From JBATTK01 sp049670505 (GTDB taxonomy: Bacteria; Bacteroidota; Bacteroidia; Flavobacteriales; Flavobacteriaceae): a stretch of 59,170 nt of DNA. The stretch spans positions 1-59,170 of the forward strand of contig JBATTK010000038.1 in NCBI GenBank assembly GCA_049670505.1. Reading direction: 5' to 3'. A model generated the notes under the pieces. It saw only the letters and a list, made by a program, of their open reading frames with translations, was not told the DNA's origin and did no database searches. Both the position numbers and the translations under genes were made by a program. This document shows positions 1 through 8,543 of the stretch, one piece after another; within the stretch, counting starts at the first letter, position 1; every line of letters begins with the position of its first letter.

Positions 1-45
1 AAAACGGTCAATGTCAAGGAATCATTAAAGAAGTTCATTGGTATC

Positions 46-321
46 ATGAGTGAAACCATAAAGCTTAATATCTATTCCGGCGTTACCTTCAATTCTTTGG
101 CATTAGGGTGGATATTCTATTTAATTAATAACAAGAGGGAGTTCATTACGGTACATACTGAAATTGTTCTGATTACGGCATTGGTAGTAGTGTTGGGCTT
201 TTTTCTGTCACTTTTTCTAACTCGTTATGAACAGAAACTTAAATTTGGAAATTACTTGAATCAGTTGAAATCCAATTTGGAAGATATCGAGGAAAATGAA
301 CATCAGGGACGCAACACATAG
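46..321 (+). CDS. Small two-helix membrane protein, possibly 5'-truncated by the window edge
   Basis: I do not recognise this gene. The 91-residue product has two hydrophobic stretches (about residues 10-28 and 39-59) with a short basic loop between them, followed by a charged, probably cytoplasmic C-terminal tail of about 30 residues. The frame stays open from the ATG at 46 back to base 1, so the gene could begin outside the window and this ATG may be internal. Its 3' end overlaps the start of the GNAT gene by 26 bases, which suggests translational coupling. Confidence 0.55.
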   Translation: MSETIKLNIYSGVTFNSLALGWIFYLINNKREFITVHTEIVLITALVVVLGFFLSLFLTRYEQKLKFGNYLNQLKSNLEDIEENEHQGRNT

Positions 322-763
322 GGATACCAATAACATTATTCAGTTGGTTAAAACGGTACTGAAAGAATTCGGGTTCCAGTACTCCCCGGATACGTCGGAA
401 TCGGATTTAATGAATATACATCAAGAATACCTGGATAATGAAGGTGCATTTCTGATAATGGAAGATAACGCCCATACCTTAATTGCTACAGGGGCATTAA
501 AAAAGATCGGTGATGGGTGTTTTAAAATTAGAAAAATGTATGTCCACAAATTACATAGAAGAAATGGTTATGGGAAAGAAATCTTGATCAGATTAATTGA
601 GATTGCCCTAAAAAAAGGAGCTACAACTATTGTCCTCGAAACGTCTGCTTTGATGATCTCAGCACAAAACCTTTATGCCAGTTTTGGTTTTGAAGTAATA
701 GCAAAAAAACCTACTTCTCCAAGGTGTGATATAACCATGGTCAAAAAAATCAATGATGCTTAA
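296..763 (+). CDS. GNAT family N-acetyltransferase
   Basis: The 155-residue protein has the Gcn5-related acetyltransferase fold. Residues about 74-95 carry the beta4 strand and the acetyl-CoA pyrophosphate loop (MYVHKLHRRNGYGKEIL, the R/Q-x-x-G-x-G/A element). Near residues 122-134 comes the C-terminal NLYASFGFEV motif typical of the family. It should transfer an acetyl group from acetyl-CoA to an amine, but the substrate cannot be read from the sequence. The ATG at 296 lies inside the preceding small membrane-protein gene, so the two are probably co-translated. The domain is full length and no other domain is present. Confidence 0.9.
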   Translation: MNIRDATHRDTNNIIQLVKTVLKEFGFQYSPDTSESDLMNIHQEYLDNEGAFLIMEDNAHTLIATGALKKIGDGCFKIRKMYVHKLHRRNGYGKEILIRLIEIALKKGATTIVLETSALMISAQNLYASFGFEVIAKKPTSPRCDITMVKKINDA

Positions 764-963
764 AACCCAAAGAAACAGGTTTGTTATACCAAAAGATGTT
801 TCGTATCAGAAAAGTATTGGTCAATGGAACAAGAAACTAACTTTTTTGAAATATAGTTTCTACCGTAACCCTAAAAAGAGCAACAGTTTTCAAAATGATT
901 CAATAAAAGTGTAATTCTGAACGGTTTGTTGTAACCTACTGGGAAAACAATACTAAAATTCAG

Positions 964-2295
964 ATGAAAACAACAACACGATTCAAAGATTATAAAACAA
1001 TTCAAAAAATAGGAGTCCTGCTTATGCTCTCAGGGGCAGCGATCATAATAACTAAAAAATTCGAACTACTATCAGCCAGTCATTTTGTAAAGGAAGACCT
1101 TCCTAACTATCTATTTTTGGCGGGAGTATTTTTAATGGCCATACCTGCCATACTAAAAAGATTTAAGAAGAACAGTTCAAAAACAGTATTGATCCTGATA
1201 ATTAGCCTTAGTACCGGTATGGGTGTTTTAGCACAGGATTATTCTAAACAAATGGATGCTTTTGAGCTAAGTTTTGCAGAAAAATCCGTAGCCCCAATAA
1301 AGCCATACGTAAGTCCAGAACTTAAGTTCGGTCCTATTCCTGCGGAGAATACCCCGGCCATACTTAGCAATATTGTTTCCAATCTCCCAAAGTTGAATTC
1401 TCTGACTATTCTGGAGCGCTCTAAAGGAAAGGCCAAAGTGAAGTATGATTTTGTAGGTTTAGGGGTTCGTGAATCCGATGTCTATTTTGATGCCAATGAC
1501 AAGTTTATCCGTATTGAGCTTATTGAAAATCTTATCAAACAGGAGATGGAAGCACAGAAAAAGATGAAAGAAAGTGTGCAGCTTCCCAAGCCCGGGGAAT
1601 TGGATTCAAAATATGAACCTAAAAAAATTGAGTTCAAAGCAGCGGATGGCCTTTTGGTAAATGGGAATCTCTACGAAATCGGCAAAGATAAGCCGGTTAT
1701 ATTGCTCTGCCATCAGGCGGGCTACAACCGTATCGAGTATGCGGACATTGCACCAAAACTAAATGAAATGGGTTATAATTGCCTGGCCGTTGATTTACGC
1801 TCAGGGGGAAATTTTGCCGGAAAGCCAAATAATACTGCTGAAGCGGCAAAAGATAAAGGAGTCAAAAATGAAATGGTGGATGCACGGCAAGATATAAGAG
1901 CTGCTATCCGTTTTTTAAACGAAAAATATAGGAGTAACATAATTGTTTGGGGCAGTTCATACTCCGCAAGTTTGGCATTGCTTGAGGGTATGCCTAACGA
2001 CAAAGTAAAAGCCATCATTGCCTTTAGTCCTGGAGACTATTTTGGGAATGCGGCTCCTTCTTTAGCAACTACTTTTGCGCAAGCCATGAAACCTTTTTTG
2101 GTAACCTCTTCAAAAGAAGAAGCGGCCCATCTGACTTCTTTGATCGGGAATGTGAAATTAAACAATAGTCAAATGCAGTTTATACCTGACTCAGAAGGAT
2201 TTCACGGTTCAAGGGCATTATGGACTGGTCAAAAAGGAGCTGGGGAATATTGGAATGCAATACTTGGATTTCTGAATACAATAACTAAAAGTTAA
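964..2295 (+). CDS. Membrane-anchored alpha/beta hydrolase, dienelactone-hydrolase-like
   Basis: The 443-residue protein starts with hydrophobic segments at about residues 15-33, 44-62 and 75-91, the last ending in a signal-like VLAQ. A DUF3887-like alpha/beta domain follows (about 100-195), then an alpha/beta hydrolase domain (about 225-443). The nucleophile elbow is GSSYSA with Ser332 as the likely nucleophile. The oxyanion region is ILLCHQAG, and the terminal catalytic His is probably in EGFHGSR. The fusion suggests a periplasmic or outer-face esterase or peptidase-like enzyme; the substrate is unknown. The next gene starts 4 nt after the stop. Confidence 0.8.
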   Translation: MKTTTRFKDYKTIQKIGVLLMLSGAAIIITKKFELLSASHFVKEDLPNYLFLAGVFLMAIPAILKRFKKNSSKTVLILIISLSTGMGVLAQDYSKQMDAFELSFAEKSVAPIKPYVSPELKFGPIPAENTPAILSNIVSNLPKLNSLTILERSKGKAKVKYDFVGLGVRESDVYFDANDKFIRIELIENLIKQEMEAQKKMKESVQLPKPGELDSKYEPKKIEFKAADGLLVNGNLYEIGKDKPVILLCHQAGYNRIEYADIAPKLNEMGYNCLAVDLRSGGNFAGKPNNTAEAAKDKGVKNEMVDARQDIRAAIRFLNEKYRSNIIVWGSSYSASLALLEGMPNDKVKAIIAFSPGDYFGNAAPSLATTFAQAMKPFLVTSSKEEAAHLTSLIGNVKLNNSQMQFIPDSEGFHGSRALWTGQKGAGEYWNAILGFLNTITKS

Positions 2296-2299
2296 GAGG

Positions 2300-2473
2300 A
2301 TGACGATAGGTTGGCAAACCATAAAAACAAATTTCAAAAAACGAAAAAGATGGGTAGCTTTTGGCAACACACTTCTAATTACAGGTTTTTTGTCCTTTAG
2401 CAATCATCCAGATTGGGGTGTTTGGTGTTCGGCTATCGGTTTCACTATTACCATAATAGCACTTCTGAAATAA
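2300..2473 (+). CDS. Small membrane protein, 57 residues
   Basis: This short open frame begins at an ATG 4 nt after the hydrolase stop, with AGAGG directly before it as a possible ribosome binding site, and ends at TAA 2471-2473. The product has a basic N-terminus (KTNFKKRKRW), a hydrophobic segment VAFGNTLLITGF, a short NHPDWGVWC loop and a second hydrophobic segment AIGFTITIIALLK. That is the layout of a two-helix membrane protein with positive-inside charge. The tight spacing supports an operon with the hydrolase. No function is recognised. Confidence 0.55.
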   Translation: MTIGWQTIKTNFKKRKRWVAFGNTLLITGFLSFSNHPDWGVWCSAIGFTITIIALLK

Positions 2474-2505
2474 TAGCTATACTTTTAAAGTATAAAAATA
2501 TCTCG

Positions 2506-2904
2506 ATGAGAGGAGAAACCGATATCGTAAAACTTTTAAAGGGAATGAAACCACAGCTAAATAGCGGTGAATATGTATTCTCCACCACAAATAATTTAAA
2601 GGACATTCCGAGAGCGGATACGGTTTGTGAGTTCAAAGAAGGAGAAGGAGTTACCATTGTTATTGAAAGAACCAAAGCGGACAAACTAAACCTTTCGTAT
2701 ATGTATATTGCGCATTGGATTACATTGAATGTTTATTCATCCCTGGAAGCTGTTGGTCTAACCGCTATAATAGCAAACGAATTGACAAAAAATGGTATCA
2801 GTTGTAATGTTATTGCGGGCTATTATCACGACCATATTTTTGTAAATAAAATGCATTCGGAAAGTGCAATTGAAATTTTAACGCGACTATCGGAAAATTA
2901 TTAA
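2506..2904 (+). CDS. ACT domain-containing protein
   Basis: The 132-residue product matches the small family of paired ACT-like domains. It starts at MRGETDIVKLLKGMKPQLN, keeps the GEYVF strand and ends with LTKNGISCNVIAGYYHDHIFV, the ligand-binding beta-alpha-beta element followed by a conserved H-D-H-I-F-V strand. Such stand-alone ACT proteins are presumed small-molecule, often amino-acid, sensors. The frame is open further upstream to 2413, but that stretch overlaps the 57-residue membrane protein in another frame and reads unlike the family. The ATG at 2506 gives the usual length. Confidence 0.8.
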   Translation: MRGETDIVKLLKGMKPQLNSGEYVFSTTNNLKDIPRADTVCEFKEGEGVTIVIERTKADKLNLSYMYIAHWITLNVYSSLEAVGLTAIIANELTKNGISCNVIAGYYHDHIFVNKMHSESAIEILTRLSENY

Positions 2905-2984
2905 CAGAGGAGCCATTAGAGAAAAATACATACAGTCACATATTACAACTAAATTGAAATCCCCTTTTGTAGATTTACCGCTAA

Positions 2985-3884
2985 ATAATTAAAGACATTA
3001 CTAGAGATTTTAATAATATCGATGGGAATACCGGTGCCACTTCGGCACTTTATGTTTGGAATGGACTAAGTGCTTTTTGGGGAACTTCTTTTCATACAAA
3101 TCCACATACCCACGATACGCTTCAGCTGGTATTCGACATAGATAAAGAGTTTCTTTTAAAGGACAGATCCAATGATTGGGCCAGCTTTTCGGCTGCTATC
3201 ATAAGAGCCTCGCACATACATCAGCTAGATAGTAATAATAGTATTCAGTTGTTCATTTATTTGGACAAGGATAGCGCATATGCCCAAAAACTTACCGATA
3301 AGTTTTTGCAGGATAAGGACATAAGTGATTTAAAAAATTCCGATATAGGAAAGGTAAGCTCGGATTTTTTCAAAAGACTTTTAATTCTTACGGATTGTGA
3401 CAAACTCTTTCGCGGATTTTTGACAATCATAGAACACCTTATCAACTTTGAAAAGCCAGAACCAAAAGATGAACGTATTACACAGGCAATTTCATTTATT
3501 GCCCATAATAAGAAGCAACAATTTAGGGTAAAAGATGTTGCCGATCACGTTTGTCTTTCGGAGAGTAGATTAAGATTCTTGTTTAAAAAGCAAGTCGGTC
3601 AGCCAATTCAAAGTTTTATGCTCTGGATAAAGGTTATCAATTCACTTCATCAGGTCTTGAAGGGCAAGCAAATAACCAATACCGCATATGATGTCGGTTT
3701 CTGGGATGCTTCGCATATGAATCGTTCATATAAGGAACTATTGGGAGTAGCACCAAGCACTATTAAAAAATATGAAAAGACCCTAAAGATAATTTCCTGC
3801 GGTGACACCAACTTCTACACCTTTAGAACGGAAATTCTAGAGCACTGGGATTCGGAAAAACCTTATAAAACCATCGATATATGA
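2985..3884 (+). CDS. AraC family transcriptional regulator lacking a normal start codon
   Basis: The C-terminal part (about the last 110 residues) is a typical AraC double helix-turn-helix, with KVKDVADHVCLSESRLRFLF then TAYDVGFWDASHMNRSYKEL. Coding similarity clearly continues upstream of the first conventional initiator. The frame reads ALYVWNGLSAFWG, then FHTNPHTHDTLQLVFDI, a cupin-type sensory domain, from about 3045. After the in-frame TAA at 2982-2984 the only early candidates are ATA 2985, ATT 2988 and ATT 2997. A TTG at 3249 would discard the whole sensory domain. Either a rare ATT start is used or the start codon has been lost. Its stop overlaps the next gene's ATG (ATGA), indicating coupling. 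Confidence 0.7.
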   Translation: MIKDITRDFNNIDGNTGATSALYVWNGLSAFWGTSFHTNPHTHDTLQLVFDIDKEFLLKDRSNDWASFSAAIIRASHIHQLDSNNSIQLFIYLDKDSAYAQKLTDKFLQDKDISDLKNSDIGKVSSDFFKRLLILTDCDKLFRGFLTIIEHLINFEKPEPKDERITQAISFIAHNKKQQFRVKDVADHVCLSESRLRFLFKKQVGQPIQSFMLWIKVINSLHQVLKGKQITNTAYDVGFWDASHMNRSYKELLGVAPSTIKKYEKTLKIISCGDTNFYTFRTEILEHWDSEKPYKTIDI

Positions 3885-4372
3885 AAGCATATAATTCCCT
3901 AATAATACTCTTAATCACATTCTCTTTTTCTTGTTCTGAAAAATCTAAGGATGATGCTGCGGACCTAACGGCAATCGCAACAGAAGTTGAAGCGGTTTTT
4001 GGGACGTATGTAAACCACGTAAATACCAAAGGAATAAAAGGGGTTGATTCCTATTTTTCAAAGGACGATCGTTTTTATTGGATAGAAGATGGAGTAATGC
4101 AATATCCCAATAGAGAATCCCTGCTCAAGGGTATTGAGGAGTTCTATCCGACCGTAAAATCGGTATATTTAAAGGCATCTAAAACTGATGTTGAAGTTCT
4201 CGATTCAAATAACGTAATGCTATACGTAGCATATAAAGAAGATATTTCGTTGCATTCCGGGTATGAATTTACTCTTGATGGTGCTATGTCCATTTTGATG
4301 ATACCGGAAGATAATTCCTGGAAATTCTTAATTGGCCATAGTTCTATTAAGAAACCAAGAGGAGACCTTTAA
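3881..4372 (+). CDS. Lipoprotein with SnoaL/DUF4440-like (NTF2-fold) domain
   Basis: The 163-residue product starts with a lipoprotein signal peptide whose lipobox ends in SFSC at about residue 18. The mature part is one NTF2-like domain: the N-terminal helix AIATEVEAVFGTYVNHVN, a DRFYWIEDG strand, and the final MSILMIPEDNSWKFLIGHSS sheet with its Trp. Members of this superfamily act as small-molecule binders, isomerases or simple scaffolds, so the role is open. It overlaps the AraC stop by 4 bases and should be translated with it. Confidence 0.75.
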   Translation: MKAYNSLIILLITFSFSCSEKSKDDAADLTAIATEVEAVFGTYVNHVNTKGIKGVDSYFSKDDRFYWIEDGVMQYPNRESLLKGIEEFYPTVKSVYLKASKTDVEVLDSNNVMLYVAYKEDISLHSGYEFTLDGAMSILMIPEDNSWKFLIGHSSIKKPRGDL

Positions 4373-4390
4373 ACTTTTAAATCTAAGTTG

Positions 4391-5191
4391 ATGAAAGAAA
4401 AACAGCTCAGCGGAAGCATTAAATATTTGATTATTTATTCAATAATTAGCTCAATATTGCTTCTATTTCTTTTATTTAATGATTTTTCTTCTAACCTGAA
4501 CAATTTTGATGAAGGCTCAACACAAGTTTCCATTGATAGCTTAAAAGTTCGTTTTATCGCTGCCGAAAGGGTTGATGTGGTGGAAGCGGATGGAAAGCTA
4601 GGCATAAGTCTATCCAATTCGGACCTTTCCCCACTACCTAGATTTGATGGAAAAGAACTACAAGGAGCGAATGACAGAAGCAGCCCTAATATCATCTTTT
4701 TTGATGGCAAAGGGGATGAAGTTGGAGGAATTAATTTCTTCAATGATGAACAGAATGAAAATGCTATCCGTCATTTAGCTTTTGATGGTTTCAAACAAGA
4801 TGAGGTAGTTACCCTTAGTCATTTTGTAAAAAATGGAAAAACCAATACGGGACTGTACATCTATGACCGTCCCCATATCAATATAATGGAGGCACTTGAT
4901 GAGATGGGTATTCTTGCAACAGATGATTCAAAAACCTTAAGCGAAAAGGTAAAGGATTTTAAAAAAGAACAGCCAGAAAGGTATAATGAGATATGGGATA
5001 GCCAACGCCGAATAGCTGTACAAACCAATGACTCCAAACAATCAGAAATTGTCTTGGCAGATGGCAACGGAAAGTCTCGACTTCGATTGAGTGTTTCAAA
5101 GAGCGGAACGGCGTCAATTGAGTTTTTAGATGAAAACGGTGCCGTTATACACAGGATTGATCCAAATAATAACCAAATGCCCAAACCCTAA
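4391..5191 (+). CDS. Membrane-anchored protein of unknown function
   Basis: I chose the ATG at 4391 over an in-frame TTG at 4388. The product is about 266 residues with one N-terminal hydrophobic segment (roughly residues 10-28, YLIIYSIISSILLLFLLF). The rest is soluble and probably extracytoplasmic. It contains repeated short beta-strand units such as KLGISLSN, PNIIFFDGKGDEVGGINF, SEIVLADGNGKSRLRLSV and ASIEFLDENGAVIHRI. This suggests a small beta-helix or repeated-sheet architecture. No catalytic motif is visible. It follows the lipoprotein gene by 18 bases and precedes the VOC gene by 23, so it probably belongs to one transcript. Confidence 0.6.
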   Translation: MKEKQLSGSIKYLIIYSIISSILLLFLLFNDFSSNLNNFDEGSTQVSIDSLKVRFIAAERVDVVEADGKLGISLSNSDLSPLPRFDGKELQGANDRSSPNIIFFDGKGDEVGGINFFNDEQNENAIRHLAFDGFKQDEVVTLSHFVKNGKTNTGLYIYDRPHINIMEALDEMGILATDDSKTLSEKVKDFKKEQPERYNEIWDSQRRIAVQTNDSKQSEIVLADGNGKSRLRLSVSKSGTASIEFLDENGAVIHRIDPNNNQMPKP

Positions 5192-5214
5192 AGACGAATT
5201 CAAAGAATGATTTT

Positions 5215-5595
5215 ATGAAGAATAACCTTGCACACTTTGCTATCTATATCGATGATATGGAACGAGCAAAAGATTTTTATTCCAATTTATTTGGATGGGA
5301 CTACAACAGTTATGGTCCTAATGACTTCCTTCAAATAAAAGATGGTCCAGAGGAAAACGCTTTACTCATTGGTGCTTTGCAGGCTAGAAAGTTCAGTCCC
5401 ATTACGGAAAAGATTATCGGTTTTGAATGTTCCGTTTCTGTTCAAAATATTGATGACGTAATAACAAAAATTGAAGCTAACAAGGGCAAAATAGTAATGC
5501 CAAAAACTGAAATTCCATATGTAGGTTGGTTGGTCAAATTTTTGGATACCGAGGGTAATATTGTTTGTGCGGTTCAATATGAAAATCCATCATAA
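5215..5595 (+). CDS. VOC (glyoxalase/bleomycin-resistance fold) protein
   Basis: The 126-residue protein is one full VOC module. It has an N-terminal HFAIYIDDMERAKDFYSNLFGWDY unit, the characteristic strand-helix of the family, and a C-terminal PKTEIPYVGWLVKFLDTEGNIVCAVQ unit. Metal-binding candidates are His8 and a C-terminal acidic residue. The superfamily includes glyoxalases, ring-cleavage dioxygenases and antibiotic-binding proteins, so the substrate is undetermined. It ends close to, or inside, the start of the DUF1801 gene. Confidence 0.85.
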   Translation: MKNNLAHFAIYIDDMERAKDFYSNLFGWDYNSYGPNDFLQIKDGPEENALLIGALQARKFSPITEKIIGFECSVSVQNIDDVITKIEANKGKIVMPKTEIPYVGWLVKFLDTEGNIVCAVQYENPS

Positions 5596-5605
5596 GTCTA
5601 TAACC

Positions 5606-6040
5606 ATGTCCGATACCCGGCAAGTACATCCAGATTTTTTGAAACATTTGAAATACAAAGAGCAAGAACTAATAGATCTATATCTAAACCTGAGAGATTT
5701 CATACTTCACATTTATCCCAAAAGCAATGAGCTTTTATACCATACGCATGCACTTACGTCATTATATTCCGTTTCAGAAAAAATGTCCGATGCATTTTGT
5801 ATGATCCCTATCTATACTGGCCATTTGAATCTTGGTTTTAACAAAGGAACCTTGTTGAACGATCCAAAGCAACTACTACATGGAACGGGAAAATTGATTC
5901 GCCATATTCCAATTTCCAATACAACTGATTTTCAGAAAAATGATGTTCGAGTATTGCTAGAAAATGCTGTTGACCTAGCAATTGAAGATTCCAATGCCAA
6001 AGAAATTAATCAGGGATTTACCATTTCAAAAATAAAATGA
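5606..6040 (+). CDS. DUF1801 domain protein
   Basis: The frame carries a DUF1801 (YdhG/Fra-like alpha/beta) domain with the signature GFNKGTLLNDPKQLLHGTGKLIRHIPI near the C-terminus. Families with this fold include frataxin-like iron proteins, but many members are uncharacterised. The ATG at 5606 gives a 144-residue protein that begins MSDTRQVHPDF. An in-frame ATG at 5579, inside the end of the VOC gene, is a possible alternative that would add nine residues. Co-transcription with the VOC gene is likely. Confidence 0.75.
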   Translation: MSDTRQVHPDFLKHLKYKEQELIDLYLNLRDFILHIYPKSNELLYHTHALTSLYSVSEKMSDAFCMIPIYTGHLNLGFNKGTLLNDPKQLLHGTGKLIRHIPISNTTDFQKNDVRVLLENAVDLAIEDSNAKEINQGFTISKIK

Positions 6041-6206
6041 TCGTACTGGCTTAATGCTTATCACGAATACGTTTATACTGAAAAATTATAGGCAATATTT
6101 CTAAATGTATTGGAATCTACCGAACAAAAATATAAGTTTGAAAAAAAGAAGTCATTTGACATTTTGTAAATCACTTCAATAATATAAAATCAACAACCTC
6201 ATCTAA

Positions 6207-6998
6207 ATGAAGAAAACTACTATTTCTTTAATTTTCATTTTATGGTCAACACTTAGTTTCTCTCAAATACCAAAGAAATCAGAATCCGTTTTGGTGAACG
6301 GAAAAAGCATCTATTATGAAATTTATGGCTCGGGAGAACCTTTGTTTTTTTTACACGGGTACACACTTTCTTCAAAATCGTGGTTGCCTTATGTCAGTGA
6401 CTTTGATAAGGAATATGAAGTATATCTGATCGATTTGACCGGACATGGAAAATCGGAAACTTTTAAAGAAGATTTATCTATAAAATCGGTAGCGGAGGAT
6501 CTTAACGCCTTAGTACAATATTTGAAATTGGATGAAATTAATGCAATTGGGTTTAGTTTTGGAGGGGATGTTCTCTATCAGCTTGCCCTGATAAATCCAT
6601 CTTTAATAACATCAATGATAACCATTGGAGCCGTAGGCACATGGACGGTCAATGATTTTCCCGAGTACCGGAAAGCATTTACATTTGAAAATAGGGCAAA
6701 TTTTCCATGGTTGTCTACTTTCCACGATACCGATGATAAGATTCAAGCCCTAATGGATCAATTCAGCAACTATTCGGTCAAAGTTACTACCGAAGAATTG
6801 CAGACAATAGAACCTGAAGTATTGATCATGATCGGCGATGATGATGAGGGTATGGACTTAGAAGAGGTAGCCCGAGTTAAAAATAACTTACCTAAATCAG
6901 ATCTTTGGATACTGCCAAACGTGGCACATGGAGCTCATGAAGGCGAAACTAAGGGTGAGTTTATACTAAAATCAAAAGTCTTTCTATCCAAAAAATAA
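6207..6998 (+). CDS. Secreted alpha/beta hydrolase
   Basis: The 263-residue product has a cleavable signal peptide (about residues 1-19, ending LSFS-Q) and a complete alpha/beta hydrolase fold. The oxyanion region is FFLHGYTLSS, the nucleophile elbow GFSFGGD with Ser117, the acidic region IMIGDDDEGMD, and the terminal histidine lies in NVAHGAHEG. It is expected to act in the periplasm on an ester, lactone or peptide-like bond. The gene stands alone, with about 166 bases upstream and 325 bases downstream without genes. Confidence 0.85.
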   Translation: MKKTTISLIFILWSTLSFSQIPKKSESVLVNGKSIYYEIYGSGEPLFFLHGYTLSSKSWLPYVSDFDKEYEVYLIDLTGHGKSETFKEDLSIKSVAEDLNALVQYLKLDEINAIGFSFGGDVLYQLALINPSLITSMITIGAVGTWTVNDFPEYRKAFTFENRANFPWLSTFHDTDDKIQALMDQFSNYSVKVTTEELQTIEPEVLIMIGDDDEGMDLEEVARVKNNLPKSDLWILPNVAHGAHEGETKGEFILKSKVFLSKK

Positions 6999-7233
6999 AG
7001 TAATAAATACGGGAAAACTAAAATCCTGTTACCGTCCTAAAAAATCTGCTACCTGATCCTAAGCCATTTCTGTCTTTTTGAAACAGTCCTATCATAAGTA
7101 ACGTTTTTAAGGATACTTGATCAACTTCGGTAATCCAGATTAATGAAATACCTCATTAAAGCATATCAAATGATATCATCTAGAATGGGTCAAGGAAAAA
7201 AGCCAAATGTTGGGCATATGGCGTACTTAAATA

Positions 7234-7264
7234 AAAAAAGCCCCTCAAAATCGTGGGTCTTTTA
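7234..7264. terminator. Probable imperfect terminator in a 325-base gene-free stretch
   Basis: The 6999-7323 interval contains no credible gene. The only structure I see is an imperfect hairpin with an AAAAAAAGCCCC arm and a GGGTCTTTT arm, A-rich on one side and T-rich on the other. It could serve both the secreted hydrolase on the plus strand and the convergent AraC gene on the minus strand. The stem contains a bulge, so support is moderate. Confidence 0.45.
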
Positions 7265-7323
7265 ACAATTTGGCAAGAAAAGTTAGTTGCTTTGAATTTA
7301 CAAATAATAGCAATGCTCTTATT

Positions 7324-8442
7324 TTAGATTGATCTAACACTTTCGCGATATTTTGAAGGAGTCATTCCGGTAATATCCTTAAAAGCTTTATTAAATGTTG
7401 ATTTTGATTTGAATCCAGAATCTAAGGCGATAGCTAATATTTTAGGATTGTTTCTGGCAGATAATAACCGCTTGGCTTCTTCTATTCTGTATTCGTTAAT
7501 AAATTCATAGAAATTTTTGTTCAAGGATTGATTAATAATTTGGCTCATTTTTTTTTGTGAAATAGACAACATGGAGGAAAGATTGTCCAAAGATAGATCT
7601 TCATCTAAATAGGGTCGCTTTTGAGACATAAGTTCTTTGAGCTTATACAATTTTTCTTCTGCAAATTCAGATGTAACATTTGTTTTCTTATACTTTTCTT
7701 CATCGTCAATAATTCTATTGCTCAACGAGCTGGCAAACACTTCTGGTCTTACAAGAAAGTTATATCCTATTCCATATAAAAAAAGCCCCAATAACAACGT
7801 AAACACCAAATCCGAAATACCGAGAGGGTCAACAAAAACATCAAATTGGAATAAAATGAATACTAATAGGTATAGCGTCCATAAAACGGCATTACCGTAT
7901 ATAAAATAGAGCAACCAGTTTAGATTATTTCTTTCCAAATCGGAGAAGAAGTTGGACAATTGGGCCTGAAATCTGTTTACATATTTCGTTGACTTAAAAA
8001 AATAAACAATCAAATGAATACACGATAATAGCCAAATTAGCGTGAAATCGAACGGCAAACCATGATATCTAGCATTATTCAACCACCCTACTTTTTCAGT
8101 ACTGTCAAGTGTAAAGAAATTGGTTAAATACAGAAGTACTATTATAGCGGGAACAAAATTTAAAAAGTAATACTTGTTCCTCTTTTTATAGCCTGTAAAT
8201 TCTATGACGTAAAGGAACATTGTAGGGCCCATTAAAAAAAGTATAGGAAAGGTTGTAGCGGTTAAATGAACCACAGAATCACCATAAATACGCATCAGAC
8301 TTGGAATGATAATAAAGAAGGCAAATTCCATCAAAACAAAACCCAATAGCTTATTGGCCCTTAGGTTACCCCTTTTACTAAATAGCAGATAGCTTCCTGA
8401 AAATATTCCTTGTGATCCAAGTATTAATAACACGGTATTCAT
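7324..8442 (-). CDS. Membrane-bound AraC family regulator
   Basis: The protein of about 372 residues has seven hydrophobic segments over its first ~235 residues and a cytoplasmic AraC DNA-binding domain at about 275-372. Helix-turn-helix signatures are LSLDNLSSMLSISQKKMSQI and ILAIALDSGFKSKSTFNKAF, followed by the GMTPSKYRES end. This architecture is common in Bacteroidetes and couples a membrane-sensed cue to transcription. I used the ATG at 8442; the longer frame to 8493 starts with TTG. It is divergent from the prolyl oligopeptidase gene, with about 100 bases between, so that gene is its most likely target. Confidence 0.85.
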   Translation of the reverse strand: MNTVLLILGSQGIFSGSYLLFSKRGNLRANKLLGFVLMEFAFFIIIPSLMRIYGDSVVHLTATTFPILFLMGPTMFLYVIEFTGYKKRNKYYFLNFVPAIIVLLYLTNFFTLDSTEKVGWLNNARYHGLPFDFTLIWLLSCIHLIVYFFKSTKYVNRFQAQLSNFFSDLERNNLNWLLYFIYGNAVLWTLYLLVFILFQFDVFVDPLGISDLVFTLLLGLFLYGIGYNFLVRPEVFASSLSNRIIDDEEKYKKTNVTSEFAEEKLYKLKELMSQKRPYLDEDLSLDNLSSMLSISQKKMSQIINQSLNKNFYEFINEYRIEEAKRLLSARNNPKILAIALDSGFKSKSTFNKAFKDITGMTPSKYRESVRSI

Positions 8443-8520
8443 GGGCGGTAAAAATAGTGATTTATAAAAAACAATAAGACCGAACGGATGCAAACGGTCG
8501 ATAAATCATTGGACTGAATT

Positions 8521-8528
8521 TAGATTTG
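8521..8528 (+). promoter_or_regulatory. Bacteroidetes -7 element for the prolyl oligopeptidase gene
   Basis: TAGATTTG is an exact match to the TAnnTTTG -7 consensus of Bacteroidetes sigma-ABfr promoters. It lies 15 bases before the ATG at 8544 and points toward it, so the 5' untranslated region would be very short. Confidence 0.55.
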
Positions 8529-8543
8529 TAAAAAAATAGAAAC

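Noticed and set aside
753..914. 53-codon open frame (MMLKTQRNRF start) overlapping the GNAT end
   Set aside because: It has a start inside the GNAT gene but its composition is not protein-like beyond chance. It has no recognisable motif, and the region is otherwise AT-rich intergenic DNA.
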